Below, one piece after another: positions 1 to 8,034 of a stretch of 64,000 bases of DNA (its first letter is position 1; every line of letters starts with the position of its first letter). The stretch is from Faecalibacterium langellae (lineage in GTDB: Bacteria > Bacillota > Clostridia > Oscillospirales > Ruminococcaceae). Where the stretch lies: NCBI RefSeq assembly GCF_002549775.1, contig NZ_NMTR01000017.1, forward strand, positions 1-64,000, given 5' to 3'. The notes below the pieces were generated by a model. The model was not told where the DNA came from and did no database searches. It saw only the letters and a list, made by a program, of their open reading frames with translations. Both the position numbers and the translations under genes were made by a program.

Positions 1-425
1 TCGGCTCATGAGATTTTCAAGGTGCGTTTCCCGTAAAAGAAAAATACCGCCCATGCAGCATAGCGATGGATTTTGTCGGGTGAAACAGCGGCAAAATGAA
101 TCGGGTGTGTTGCGGGGCGGTGAATTTTTCAGGGATAATCCACGGCGAGGCAGTGTTCAAAATGAACACGACCACATCTTGTGGAAAGGTTCAAACCAAT
201 CCACAAGAGCAGTGGGATTTACAAGAAAAATACCACTGTGTGTGAAAATCGTCAAGAGGGTTTTGAAAAATTTGTTGAAGTGAAGCAAGAAAAGTATGAC
301 ACATCTTGTGGCTTTAGGAAAAAATACGCTATGTGAATCAGAACAAATCCCATTTTCTGTCTGCGGTAAATCCTTCTACTGCCAGCTGCAACAGGATGTT
401 GCTTGTGCATTCAAGACGCAGACGG
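1..425. other. Gene-free stretch with short degenerate repeats
   Basis: I see no convincing gene here; an open frame at 8-283 has no recognisable domain and atypical composition. The stretch contains three loose copies of AAGAAAAATACC-like words (around 38, 223 and 317) and two copies of CACATCTTGTGG (around 173 and 301), the first of which is part of the palindrome CCACATCTTGTGG. This looks like decayed or regulatory mobile-element DNA rather than coding sequence. Confidence 0.4.
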
Positions 426-472
426 CAATAAAAACGGCAAGATCGCCTGCTGCCAAGTGACCTTGCCGTTTT
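426..472 (-). terminator. Terminator of the 511-908 gene remnant
   Basis: An 11-bp perfect stem (AAAACGGCAAG at 431-441 and its complement at 462-472) lies just downstream of the minus-strand stop at 511. On the minus strand it is followed by a T-rich run, as expected for an intrinsic terminator. Confidence 0.6.
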
Positions 473-510
473 GTACTGTATTTTGCTAAATCAGGCAGTT
501 GCCCGCGACT

Positions 511-908
511 TTACAACGCTACGTTGACCGGCAGAACATACACACCGTCGGCGGTGTAGTAGGTGATTTGAGTAACAGTCTTGCCGATGATGGAGGCAAG
601 ATAGGTCTCGTCCGTATTGAAGCCCAGCTCGGTGCCGCGCCAGATATTGGTCACATGATGCAGGCCATACTCGCTGCCATCGGCGGTGGTCAGCACTACG
701 CCGTAGACCTTGTTGGCGCTGGTGTCCAGACCAAAACCGGAGAGCTTCATCTCGTAATTCGCGTGGCGGCCATTGGTGGTCAGCTCCACAGTAACACCCT
801 CCACGGTAGTCTCGGTGGCGTGGACTTTGCCAAACTCCCACTTGCCGCTCAACAGGTTGTACCATGCGGTAATGTAGTAGGCAGGAGTCTCGCCGAGCTT
901 ATAGTACC
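511..908 (-). pseudogene. 3' remnant of a secreted Tp47-domain-C-like protein
   Basis: The last roughly 130 codons of a minus-strand gene remain, ending at a stop at 511 and backed by a terminator. The peptide is rich in T, Y and G and includes VYGVVLTTADGSEYG and WRGTELGFN. It resembles in pattern, though weakly, the C-terminal domain of the intact Tp47-type protein at 21989-23323. The 5' part is missing: upstream of about 908 the DNA becomes antisense to a transporter tail. There is no start codon with a ribosome site, so I call it a broken gene. The family assignment is by eye only. Confidence 0.4.
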
Positions 909-910
909 GC

Positions 911-1063
911 AAAGCCCTTGACCTTTTTGCCGGAGCCATGCTGTATGTGGTGGTGGAGGAACTGATCCCGGAAATGTCGCAGGGACAGCACTCCAACGTT
1001 GGCACGGTACTTTTCGTGGTGGGCTTCAGCGTGATGATGGTGCTGGATGTGGCACTGGGGTAA
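911..1063 (+). pseudogene. C-terminal fragment of a ZIP-family metal transporter
   Basis: Reading frame 911-1063 encodes a peptide containing FAGAMLYVVVEELIPEMSQ followed by VGFSVMMVLDVALG and a stop. This matches the conserved last two transmembrane helices of ZIP (ZupT-like) divalent metal transporters, where the E-E-L-I-P-E segment forms part of the metal path. Only about 50 codons remain and the 5' part is replaced by the opposed Tp47-like fragment, so this is the scar of a deletion or recombination. A functional protein is not expected. Confidence 0.6.
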
Positions 1064-1122
1064 CGGTTGGGGGCTCCCGAAAGCGAAATCTCTTTCGGAA
1101 TCTCCGAAAATGCCTAAACTTC

Positions 1123-1151
1123 TTGACAGAGGAGACGGCAGGGCGTATTAT
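1123..1151 (+). promoter_or_regulatory. Sigma-70-type promoter
   Basis: A consensus -35 TTGACA (1123-1128) and a -10 TATTAT (1146-1151) are separated by exactly 17 bp. It precedes the methyltransferase operon that starts at 1266, with the two operator-like palindromes lying in the transcribed leader. Confidence 0.65.
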
Positions 1152-1197
1152 TTTGGCAGAAGGACCGTTGAGAAGCGGCTTTTTATAGGGTTGGAAG

Positions 1198-1245
1198 TTA
1201 GCTAAATCTAACTTATCGGTGCACGTGGTGGTTAGATAAATCTAA
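1198..1245 (+). promoter_or_regulatory. Paired TTAG-N6-CTAA operators
   Basis: Two 14-bp palindromes, TTAGCTAAATCTAA (1198-1211) and TTAGATAAATCTAA (1232-1245), lie 34 bp apart between the promoter at 1123-1151 and the start codon at 1266. The same architecture occurs at 7987-8000 and at 23376-23431. The pattern resembles the TTAGG-type half sites of DtxR/IdeR/MntR metal-dependent repressors; that identity is inferred. Confidence 0.55.
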
Positions 1246-1265
1246 CTATAAAAGGAGAGACAGCA

Positions 1266-1880
1266 ATGCGAGCACGCAAGAATTTCTGGGACAGAAATGC
1301 AGGTCTGTATGACTGCTTTATGCGAAAAGACAGGATAGTATACGAAAAAATGTATGAGCTGATCTGTCCGGTCGTGAAAGACAAAACGGTGCTGGAGTTG
1401 GCTACCGGAACAGGGCTGATCGCCAAGCACATCGTAAAAGCAACGGCACACATCGAGGCGACGGATGCCTCTCCGGAAATGATTACAGAGGCCAAGCGGG
1501 GGAATTACTCTGCGAAACTGCATTTTTCCGTGCAGGATATGTTTTCTCTGCCATACTCGAGCAAATCATTCGATGTGGTAATCGTATCTAACGCACTGCA
1601 CATCGTGCCGCAGCCAGAAAAATCACTGCGAGAAATCAAACGGGTGTTGAAGGATGACGGTGTGCTGATCGCGCCCACCTTTACTCACGCAGAAAACTCA
1701 TTTCCCGGCAAGGTCAAAGCCTTTTTCATGAAGCTGGCAGGCTTTCCGCTTCACAGCAAGTGGACGAATGAGGAATACCTGAGTTTCCTGCATCAGAACG
1801 GCTGGGCAGTACGAAATAGTGTCGTTCTAAAGGCCTCTTTTCCGCTGACCTATACGGAATGTGTGAAATCGGAGGTGTGA
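1266..1880 (+). CDS. Class I SAM-dependent methyltransferase (first of two)
   Basis: This is a 204-residue protein of the methyltransferase-11/25 type. The SAM-binding glycine loop VLELATGTG is at residues 42-50, an acidic residue follows at D67 in ATDAS, and SFDVVIVSNALHIV is the post-II motif. The substrate cannot be read from the sequence; related enzymes methylate small molecules or quinone-like compounds. GGAGAG lies just upstream of the ATG. The stop is one base from the next start at 1882, so the two methyltransferases are translationally coupled. It is the first gene of an operon running to about 6506, under the promoter and operators at 1123-1245. Confidence 0.85.
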   Translation: MRARKNFWDRNAGLYDCFMRKDRIVYEKMYELICPVVKDKTVLELATGTGLIAKHIVKATAHIEATDASPEMITEAKRGNYSAKLHFSVQDMFSLPYSSKSFDVVIVSNALHIVPQPEKSLREIKRVLKDDGVLIAPTFTHAENSFPGKVKAFFMKLAGFPLHSKWTNEEYLSFLHQNGWAVRNSVVLKASFPLTYTECVKSEV

Positions 1881-1881
1881 T

Positions 1882-2490
1882 ATGTCCTTTTTTGAAAACA
1901 CCCGAAAGCCCGTAGGCTTTGGCGGGAAGATCATGGTTGCTATGATGAACTTTGGACACAGCGCAATGGCAGAATGGGGGCTGCGCTTTTTAAAGCCTGC
2001 CCCGGATGCCATGGTGCTAGACTGCGGCTGCGGCGGTGGAGCGAACATTAAGACACTGCTGAAACTGTGCCCCAACGGCAAGGTGCAGGGCATCGACTAC
2101 TCAGCTGTCAGCGTGGAAAAAACGCGAAAGGTCAATGCCAGAGCCATTGCGGCAGGACGGTGTACCGTGCAACAGGCAAGTGTGGCAGAACTGCCGTTTG
2201 AAGCGGAGCAGTTTGATGTGGTGACCGCCTTTGAAACGGTCTATTTCTGGCCGGAACTTGCGCAGAATTTCAGAGAGGTTTATCGAGTGCTGAAGCCCGG
2301 CGGGGTCTTTTTCATCTGCAATGAAGCAAACGGCGAAACAACAAAAGACGACAAATGGACGCAGATCATCGATGGCATGACCATCTATACGGACACTGCA
2401 CTGAAAGAGTATCTGGAGCAAGCAGGATTTTGTAAGATCCAGAACCACAAAAATAAAAAGGGCTGGCTGTGCATCACAGCACAGAAATGA
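1882..2490 (+). CDS. Class I SAM-dependent methyltransferase (second)
   Basis: This is a 202-residue methyltransferase with motif I VLDCGCGGG at residues 45-53, GIDYS as the motif II acidic residue, and FDVVTAFETVYFWPEL as the motif IV region. The N-terminal segment (KPVGFGGKIMVAMMNFGH) is typical of a widespread class of Firmicute methyltransferases next to metabolic operons. The substrate is unknown. It starts one base after the previous stop and is followed 9 bases later by the hydrolase at 2500, so co-translation is likely. It is only distantly similar to the first methyltransferase, so it is not a recent duplicate. Confidence 0.85.
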   Translation: MSFFENTRKPVGFGGKIMVAMMNFGHSAMAEWGLRFLKPAPDAMVLDCGCGGGANIKTLLKLCPNGKVQGIDYSAVSVEKTRKVNARAIAAGRCTVQQASVAELPFEAEQFDVVTAFETVYFWPELAQNFREVYRVLKPGGVFFICNEANGETTKDDKWTQIIDGMTIYTDTALKEYLEQAGFCKIQNHKNKKGWLCITAQK

Positions 2491-2499
2491 GGTGCGATC

Positions 2500-3363
2500 A
2501 TGTCGAAAAAAGCAACGGAATTTCAAAGAAAAGCAATGAGCTGGATGTACCGGGGCAAGGAAATCTTCAAGCCTTTGAACACCGGCTGGATCGACGAGAA
2601 TGTTGCCTGCGTGCGCGAATGGGTGGCGAACATCTTCTTCTACCGCAAAGGCGATACGACCATTATGGTCGATGCGGGATATAACTACGACCGCCTTGCC
2701 GAAAAAATGGGCTGGCTTGGGATTGATCCGAAGTCGATGCACCATATCCTTATCACCCATCAGGACACCGACCATGTGGGTGCGGTGGAAGCAGACAGTC
2801 CGGGGCTGTTCCGGAATGCGAAGCTGTACATCGGCGAGATCGAGAACCGGTATCTCACCGGCGAGGTGCGGCGAAAAGTCATCTATCATCTCTATAAATT
2901 GCCGCAGGTCACGATCAACAACGAAAAGGTACTGCTGCACGATGGACAGGTACTTGACATTGACGGCGTCAGGATCGAGTGTTTTCTGGTTCCCGGTCAT
3001 ACATGGGGACATATGGTCTACCTCATTGACGATAAGTACATTTTTATCGGCGACACGCTGTGGTTTGGCGCGGACGGCGGCTACAGTTTTATTTCTGCGC
3101 TGGCAGAGGATAACAAGCTGGCAGTGAAGTCTCTGACACTGCTGGAGAAAAAGCTGAAAAAACGCGGACTGCATCCGCTGTTCATTACCGGTCACACCGG
3201 CTGGACGGACAACATGGAGTTTGCCTTTGCGCACAAAAATGAGCTGTGCTCGCCCTTCAAGAAAAAAGTCCACGACCCATCGGCACCCTATGATGCCTAC
3301 GACGAATCGGACGACACCGAAGAAAATGCAAAGAGTGGTTTTCTGAAAGGCGTGGGAAGATGA
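2500..3363 (+). CDS. Metallo-beta-lactamase-fold hydrolase
   Basis: This 287-residue MBL-fold protein carries the metal-binding signature THQDTDHVG at residues 86-94, followed by PGHTWGH (around 164) and FITGHTGW (around 229), which supply later metal-ligand histidines. The usual H-x-H-x-D-H appears as H-x-D-x-D-H, a variant seen in several MBL subfamilies. Hydrolysis of an ester, thioester or lactone is plausible; no specific substrate can be assigned. It overlaps the next gene by 4 bases (ATGA at 3360-3363), which indicates tight coupling to an ATC-hydrolase-family protein. Confidence 0.85.
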   Translation: MSKKATEFQRKAMSWMYRGKEIFKPLNTGWIDENVACVREWVANIFFYRKGDTTIMVDAGYNYDRLAEKMGWLGIDPKSMHHILITHQDTDHVGAVEADSPGLFRNAKLYIGEIENRYLTGEVRRKVIYHLYKLPQVTINNEKVLLHDGQVLDIDGVRIECFLVPGHTWGHMVYLIDDKYIFIGDTLWFGADGGYSFISALAEDNKLAVKSLTLLEKKLKKRGLHPLFITGHTGWTDNMEFAFAHKNELCSPFKKKVHDPSAPYDAYDESDDTEENAKSGFLKGVGR

Positions 3364-4061
3364 AGGACAGTGAATTACAAATTGACCGTAGCTGCCATGT
3401 GCTATATTCCAAACCCTGCAAAAAGGAAATTCTGGCGAAAATCACTCTGCACTATCCGGAGGTGGAGCGCGAGGCGGTCTGGGAGCAGGTGCAGCTGAGA
3501 TACGCAGAGCTTCTTTCCAAGTGGCGCACCGACCTCGGCGGTAAAAAGAATTTTCACAACGGCGTAGGCGGCACCTACGACTGCATCGCCATCATGTGCT
3601 TTTACGATGTGTGCCGGGATGTGGTCACATTCCGCGAAATGGAAGAGATAGAAGAAAATCTGATCCTGCCGTCCTTCTGGAAGCTGCGATTCGTTGACAT
3701 CAACAAGCCATTCTGGAAAAAGCTGATGTATCGGGCATTCAGCACCGCCCAAAAGCACTGTGACACATGGCATGATTACGAGATGGATGTTGCGCCTTAC
3801 GAAAACAGCAAGCCCATCTATTATGAATTTACGGCGTGTCCGGCGGCGGAATTTGCCAAGCGGTTCGGATTTGCGGACATTATGCCCGCCCTGTGCAATG
3901 TGGACTATGCGTCCATGGAACTGCTCCATGCCAAGCTCGTGCGGACGACCACCTGCGTGGACGGCTGCCGATGCGACTATACCATCTGCGGCGATAAGGA
4001 TCCATACGTAAAGGAACATCCCGAATACCGGGATGAAAACGGATATAGGAGGAATAAGTAA
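3360..4061 (+). CDS. ATC hydrolase-family protein 1
   Basis: This 233-residue protein resembles the L-2-amino-thiazoline-4-carboxylic acid hydrolase family, whose founding member opens a thiazoline ring on the way to cysteine. Family-like features are YDCIAIMCFYDVC in the middle, EFTACPAAEFAKRFG, ALCNVDYASMELL, and the cysteine-rich C-terminal stretch TTCVDGCRCDYTIC. It is the first of three relatives in this operon (with 5248-5910 and 5907-6506). The paralogues differ enough that they are not recent copies. The actual substrate here is unknown; many family members are annotated only by homology. Confidence 0.7.
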   Translation: MKDSELQIDRSCHVLYSKPCKKEILAKITLHYPEVEREAVWEQVQLRYAELLSKWRTDLGGKKNFHNGVGGTYDCIAIMCFYDVCRDVVTFREMEEIEENLILPSFWKLRFVDINKPFWKKLMYRAFSTAQKHCDTWHDYEMDVAPYENSKPIYYEFTACPAAEFAKRFGFADIMPALCNVDYASMELLHAKLVRTTTCVDGCRCDYTICGDKDPYVKEHPEYRDENGYRRNK

Positions 4062-4324
4062 TGCTTTTACAGGTGATTCTGGAAGGTCTTGGGCTGGGGG
4101 CACTGCTGGTTCTGGTCTGCGCTGCGGGCATCCGCAAAGGGGCTGTTGGGATGGTGCATCTTTACCCCATGGGACAACCGTTTGCGAGTATCCAGTCGGG
4201 GCTATATGTTAGGTTACAGCGACCTGAAAGACCCTTCCGTCAGCGGTTTTTTCCGGTTTCTCGCCAAGGTCGGTGACAACGGAATGAAAATGCAGATCGT
4301 GAAGATCGGATTTGGAGGCAAGCT
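4061..4324 (+). pseudogene. Broken small membrane protein gene
   Basis: An ATG at 4061, overlapping the previous stop, opens a peptide with one clear transmembrane segment (LEGLGLGALLVLVCAAGIRK) that then runs into non-membrane sequence and stops at 4276. A second frame, ending at about 4328, encodes GYSDLKDPSVSGFFRFLAKV and MKMQIVKIGFGGKL, which looks like the tail of some other protein. The arrangement suggests an internal deletion joining the start of a polytopic membrane protein to the end of a neighbour. Neither half is recognised with certainty. Confidence 0.4.
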
Positions 4325-5251
4325 ATGAAAATTCTGGTATATGGTGCAGGCGTTCTGGGGTGCAATCTGGCAAGAAATCTGCTGCGCGCCGGAAAGGATG
4401 TCACTCTGCTTGCGCGGGGAAACTGGGCTGCGGAGATCAAGCAGAACGGCCTGCGGATCAAGGACAAATTTTCGCTCCGCACCTCGGTCAGCCGCATTCC
4501 GGTGGTGACTGAACTTGCACCGGATGCAATGTACGATGTGATCTTTGTGGTCCTGCGCTATACACAGCTGGATTCCGTTCTGGACACGCTGCGGGCGAAC
4601 CGGACGAAGAACATCGTTTTTGTGGGCAACAACGTACAGACAAAAGCATTGGCGGCGGCACTTCCGGAAAAGAACGTCCTGTTTGCCTTTGCGCTTTCTG
4701 CGGGGCATCGGGAGGTTGACCGGGTTGTCTCCATCGACCTGAAAAAGATCACCATCGGACAGCTGCCGGGTGCAATCTCCAATAAACAGCTGATCGGGCG
4801 CATCTTCCACGGCACAAAATATAAGGTCGTTTACGAGCCGAACATGGAGGACTATCTGCTCTGCCATGCCGCGTTTGTGACGCCTGCGGCCTTCGCCTGC
4901 TATAAGACAGACGGCGACCTGAAAAAGCTCAGGGGCGATACCGCGTACCTGAACCGTGTGCTGGATGCCAACATCGAGGGATACCGCGCCATCCGAGATG
5001 CCGGGCACACCATTCTGCCCAAGGAGGATGCAGACTTTGAAGGGGAGAAATACCGCAAGACCTGCCTGCGCTTTTTCAAGCTGATGTGCGCCACCTCGCT
5101 GGGAAAACTCTGCGCCTCCGACCATGCCATGAACGCCATCGACGAAATGAGTGCGCTGAACCGGGATCTTAAGAAATTTTTCGATGAACATGGCGCAGCC
5201 TACCCGGTATGGCAGGCACTGGAAACGGAAGCCGGGAGGTGTCTGCAATGA
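4325..5251 (+). CDS. Ketopantoate reductase-like NAD(P)-binding protein
   Basis: This is a 308-residue member of the ApbA/PanE superfamily. The N-terminal Rossmann motif MKILVYGAGVLGCNLA (GxGxxG at residues 7-12) is followed by the conserved NNVQT segment at about residue 100 and a C-terminal helical domain. Classical PanE reduces 2-dehydropantoate, but this copy sits in an operon with methyltransferases and ATC-hydrolase-like proteins rather than pantothenate genes, so a different alpha-keto or imine substrate is likely. The stop overlaps the next start (ATGA at 5248-5251). Confidence 0.75.
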   Translation: MKILVYGAGVLGCNLARNLLRAGKDVTLLARGNWAAEIKQNGLRIKDKFSLRTSVSRIPVVTELAPDAMYDVIFVVLRYTQLDSVLDTLRANRTKNIVFVGNNVQTKALAAALPEKNVLFAFALSAGHREVDRVVSIDLKKITIGQLPGAISNKQLIGRIFHGTKYKVVYEPNMEDYLLCHAAFVTPAAFACYKTDGDLKKLRGDTAYLNRVLDANIEGYRAIRDAGHTILPKEDADFEGEKYRKTCLRFFKLMCATSLGKLCASDHAMNAIDEMSALNRDLKKFFDEHGAAYPVWQALETEAGRCLQ

Positions 5252-5910
5252 AATACGCCGGGATGCCTATGGGAATGTGGGTGCTGTTTTCAGGCTCCTT
5301 TCAAAAGCAGCTGACCGCTGTGCTGGGCTATGATGCAGCCACCGCAAGAGCCATCACGAAAAAGGCAAAGCCGCAATACCGGCAGATCATCCGCAGGCTA
5401 CCGGAGTTTGAAAAAGCGGACCGCTTCAAGATGAACATCGTCAACTGCGCAATGCTCGGCGCGTTCATCCTCTCCATGCCGCAACGTCCGGAGGTGGACA
5501 GGCTGACGGATTACTACGCAAAGTCCATGATGACAAAGCCCATGCAGTGGTTCTGCCGCAAGAGCGGAAAAAGCAAGTTTACCCCAAAGGATATTGCCGC
5601 CATGAAGGCCACCGCTGCTCTGAAAGCCGCCGACCGCAACCCCTACTCGTGGAACATGGAATTTTACGAATACCCTGACGGCAGCGGCTATGAAGGACGC
5701 TTTACCAAGTGCGGCATCTGTGTGCTGATGAAGGAACTGGGTCTGTACGATCTGACCCCTGCCCTGTGCCATCTGGACTACACCATGAGCGAAGCGGGCG
5801 CTGCGACGAACTTTGTGCGGCAGTACACTCTCGCCTCCGGCGGCCCATACTGCGACTGCGGGTATAAAAAGAAGGGCTTCGTGAAAGCTGGAACGGAGGC
5901 AGGACGATGA
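5248..5910 (+). CDS. ATC hydrolase-family protein 2
   Basis: This 220-residue protein is the second member of the L-2-amino-thiazoline-4-carboxylate hydrolase-like family in the operon. Shared features with the other two are the central FYEYPDGSGYEGRFTKCGIC segment, ALCHLDYTMSEAG near the C terminus, and a terminal cysteine pair (PYCDCGYKKKG). The chosen start is the ATG inside the 4-base overlap with the preceding reductase; an upstream in-frame ATG lies within that gene and has no ribosome site. Its end overlaps the third paralogue by 4 bases. Confidence 0.7.
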   Translation: MKYAGMPMGMWVLFSGSFQKQLTAVLGYDAATARAITKKAKPQYRQIIRRLPEFEKADRFKMNIVNCAMLGAFILSMPQRPEVDRLTDYYAKSMMTKPMQWFCRKSGKSKFTPKDIAAMKATAALKAADRNPYSWNMEFYEYPDGSGYEGRFTKCGICVLMKELGLYDLTPALCHLDYTMSEAGAATNFVRQYTLASGGPYCDCGYKKKGFVKAGTEAGR

Positions 5911-6506
5911 AGGAAACCTATCTCTCCCGTGATTTCCGGGAGACTGTGGCACTGCGCTTTCCCGCGCGGGCAAAGGAACTGAACACCGCTTTCGATATAC
6001 GCCTGAGTGCGTTGCTGGCTGAAAATGCGGGTGCAAGCAAGGAAAAGCAATATCACCTCAAGCGGCAGATATTGCCGGGCATTTCGGCCTACGAGACCTT
6101 GCAGCGGGTCATGCCGAAAGAGGAGGCACTGCAAACCGTTCACGGCTATGTGGAGCACTTGGCGAGAACGAGCCACAAACAGCTTGCCGCCCTGCTGCAC
6201 ATACCGGGGCTTTACCGCCTTGTTCCCGGCGTTTTCGTCAAATCCACCCGGAGCGTTTTCGGCCCGGCGGCGGGCTTTGCCCCAAAAGAACTGCAGACCG
6301 GTAACGGCGTCTGGCGTGTGGATATGATGAAGTGTCCCTATCACGACACCTGCGCAGAATACGGCTGCCCGGAGCTGTGCCGCTGCTTTTGTGACAGTGA
6401 TGACATCAGCTATACCGGGCTGCATCCGAAGCTGATCTGGGAGAGAAGCATGACGCTAGGGCGCGGAAATGACCACTGCGATTTTTGCATGAAAACCATA
6501 AAATAG
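5907..6506 (+). CDS. ATC hydrolase-family protein 3
   Basis: This 199-residue protein is the third member of the same hydrolase-like family. It has the most family-like C terminus: MKCPYHDTCAEYGCPELC, FCDSDDISY, and a closing RSMTLGRGNDHCDFCMK with many cysteines. The cysteines could be catalytic or metal ligands, but the sequence alone does not decide. The start is the ATG in the 4-base overlap with protein 2. It is the last intact gene of the operon; downstream only remnants follow before the AraC regulator. Confidence 0.75.
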   Translation: MKETYLSRDFRETVALRFPARAKELNTAFDIRLSALLAENAGASKEKQYHLKRQILPGISAYETLQRVMPKEEALQTVHGYVEHLARTSHKQLAALLHIPGLYRLVPGVFVKSTRSVFGPAAGFAPKELQTGNGVWRVDMMKCPYHDTCAEYGCPELCRCFCDSDDISYTGLHPKLIWERSMTLGRGNDHCDFCMKTIK

Positions 6507-6680
6507 ATGCACAGGAAGCGAAGAAAATGAAGAAAGAAGAAACAAAGCGTTTTATCTGCTGGTGCATCGCGGCTGCGGTGTATGAGAAAAAGCACTCTGC
6601 GCACCTCGCAGGCTGACAGCGATTGCTGAATTGTCTGTGTTTTTTGCAGAAAGTGCATCCATAGCTTCCGGTGTGTATAT

Positions 6681-6920
6681 ATGCTGAAGGATTACCCGCC
6701 TTTCCAAGCAAATGATTTTGAATATCTGCGGGGGAGGATACTGATCCTCCTCCCGGAAAATGACATTTTCAAAAAGGAAGATCAGAAACGGTTCGCAGAT
6801 CTGTTCCGGAAACTGGATGCGGAGATCCGCACAGTTCCGGGCGGTCATGTGGGCTTTATCGTTCAGGCGGAACGGTATCTTGATTTGATGGAAACATTTT
6901 TGCAGAGAAATGGAATTTGA
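6681..6920 (+). pseudogene. C-terminal remnant of an alpha/beta hydrolase
   Basis: This 79-residue frame encodes GRILILLPENDIFKKEDQ followed by VPGGHVGFIVQAERYLD. The first part matches the strand carrying the acid residue, and GGHVGF the catalytic-histidine loop, of alpha/beta-hydrolase enzymes. The first two thirds, including the nucleophile elbow, are absent and 6507-6680 holds no in-frame continuation. It is probably a truncated last member of the upstream operon. Confidence 0.55.
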
Positions 6921-6971
6921 CAGTTCACGTCTGCGAATCAGTAAGAAAAAGCGAATCTTCAGGAAAAGAGA

Positions 6972-7928
6972 ATGGCTATGCATAAATCACTTTTTGATCT
7001 TTCCATAGAAGAAACGACCTCGACTGAAATGCCTCACACCGTGAAATTTTCCAATGAGACAGGAACTGGGAGTATGATTATCTGTCCACTGTTTTTGGGT
7101 GCAGAGCTGTATTATAACGATATGCACCTTGCATTCTTTGAGGAAGCCACGGCACCAATGCGGAATGTCATTGAGATCAACCACTGCCGCGTGGGGCGTT
7201 ACGAGTGCAGTTTTGGGGCAAATAGCTGCTGCTATCTGGCAGCAGGGGATTTTGCGGTGTGTGCAGCGGCGCGCAAAAAGTCGTCCTCCTGCTTTCCGCT
7301 GCGGCACTACCACGGCATCACCATCCTACTGGATCTGGATGCGATTTCGCCGGAAATGCGGAAACAAATGGAATGGTACGGCGTAGACCTTGATGTCATA
7401 CGGCGGTACATCTGCACGGAAAACCGCTGCTGTATCCTGCGGTCAGAACCGACCATTGCCCATATTTTTTCAGAGCTTTATACAGCGCATTCTGTGCCGG
7501 ACACTGGCTATCTTCGGCTGAAAGTGCTGGAGTTGCTGCATATTCTGACCCGGCTGAAAAACAGGGAAGATGTGCAGCAGACAGAGTATTTCAATCAGCA
7601 TCAGGTGGAGTGTGTGAAGCAGGCTGCGGCTCTTCTCACGCAGGAACTGACAGTTCGCCGTACAATCGAACAGCTTGCACAGGAGGTCGGCCTTTCGCCT
7701 ACGGCATTAAAAAGCTGTTTCAAAGGCATTTACGGAAGCTCGGTCTATGCGTATCAGAAAGAGTACCGGCTGCAGCTGGCACAGAAGCTACTACTCGAAA
7801 CCGATTGCACGGTTGCTGAAATCGCCCATCGGGTCGGGTACGAAAATCCGAATAAGTTTTCTTCTGCATTTCGGGAAGCAGCCGGCATGACGCCTACGGA
7901 GTATCGGAAGATGCGTCCGATTGGATAG
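6972..7928 (+). CDS. AraC-family transcriptional regulator
   Basis: This 318-residue regulator has a C-terminal double helix-turn-helix. The first helix pair is in TIEQLAQEVGLSPTALKSCF and the second in CTVAEIAHRVGYENPNKFS, followed by the AraC signature around FREAAGMTPTEYRK. The N-terminal 200 residues form the effector-binding part and are not recognisable. It precedes a lipoprotein and a two-gene ABC system on the same strand. This resembles YbtA-type regulators that sit next to siderophore ABC transporters; the functional link is inferred. Confidence 0.85.
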   Translation: MAMHKSLFDLSIEETTSTEMPHTVKFSNETGTGSMIICPLFLGAELYYNDMHLAFFEEATAPMRNVIEINHCRVGRYECSFGANSCCYLAAGDFAVCAAARKKSSSCFPLRHYHGITILLDLDAISPEMRKQMEWYGVDLDVIRRYICTENRCCILRSEPTIAHIFSELYTAHSVPDTGYLRLKVLELLHILTRLKNREDVQQTEYFNQHQVECVKQAAALLTQELTVRRTIEQLAQEVGLSPTALKSCFKGIYGSSVYAYQKEYRLQLAQKLLLETDCTVAEIAHRVGYENPNKFSSAFREAAGMTPTEYRKMRPIG

Positions 7929-7946
7929 ATTCTGTCGATTTGGTTC

Positions 7947-7975
7947 TTGCGCAGAAAGTCCGGTTCCAGTAAAAT
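7947..7975 (+). promoter_or_regulatory. Promoter of the lipoprotein/ABC operon
   Basis: A -35-like TTGCGC (7947-7952) and a -10 TAAAAT (7970-7975) are separated by 17 bp. The operator palindrome at 7987-8000 lies immediately downstream of the expected start site, a position suited to repression. Confidence 0.5.
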
Positions 7976-7986
7976 CAGTATCGCGA

Positions 7987-8000
7987 TTAGTTGAAACTAA
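7987..8000 (+). promoter_or_regulatory. TTAG-N6-CTAA operator
   Basis: The perfect palindrome TTAGTTGAAACTAA has 6-bp arms around a GA centre. It matches the pattern at 1198-1245 and 23376-23431. It sits about 12 bp after the -10 box, where a bound repressor would block initiation or clearance. Confidence 0.6.
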
Positions 8001-8034
8001 CGCCGATATTCTGATTTTGTGGAGGAAATTGATA

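Noticed and set aside
8-283. Open frame of 91 codons at the window start
   Set aside because: No ribosome site, no domain, and it covers short non-coding repeats and a palindrome.
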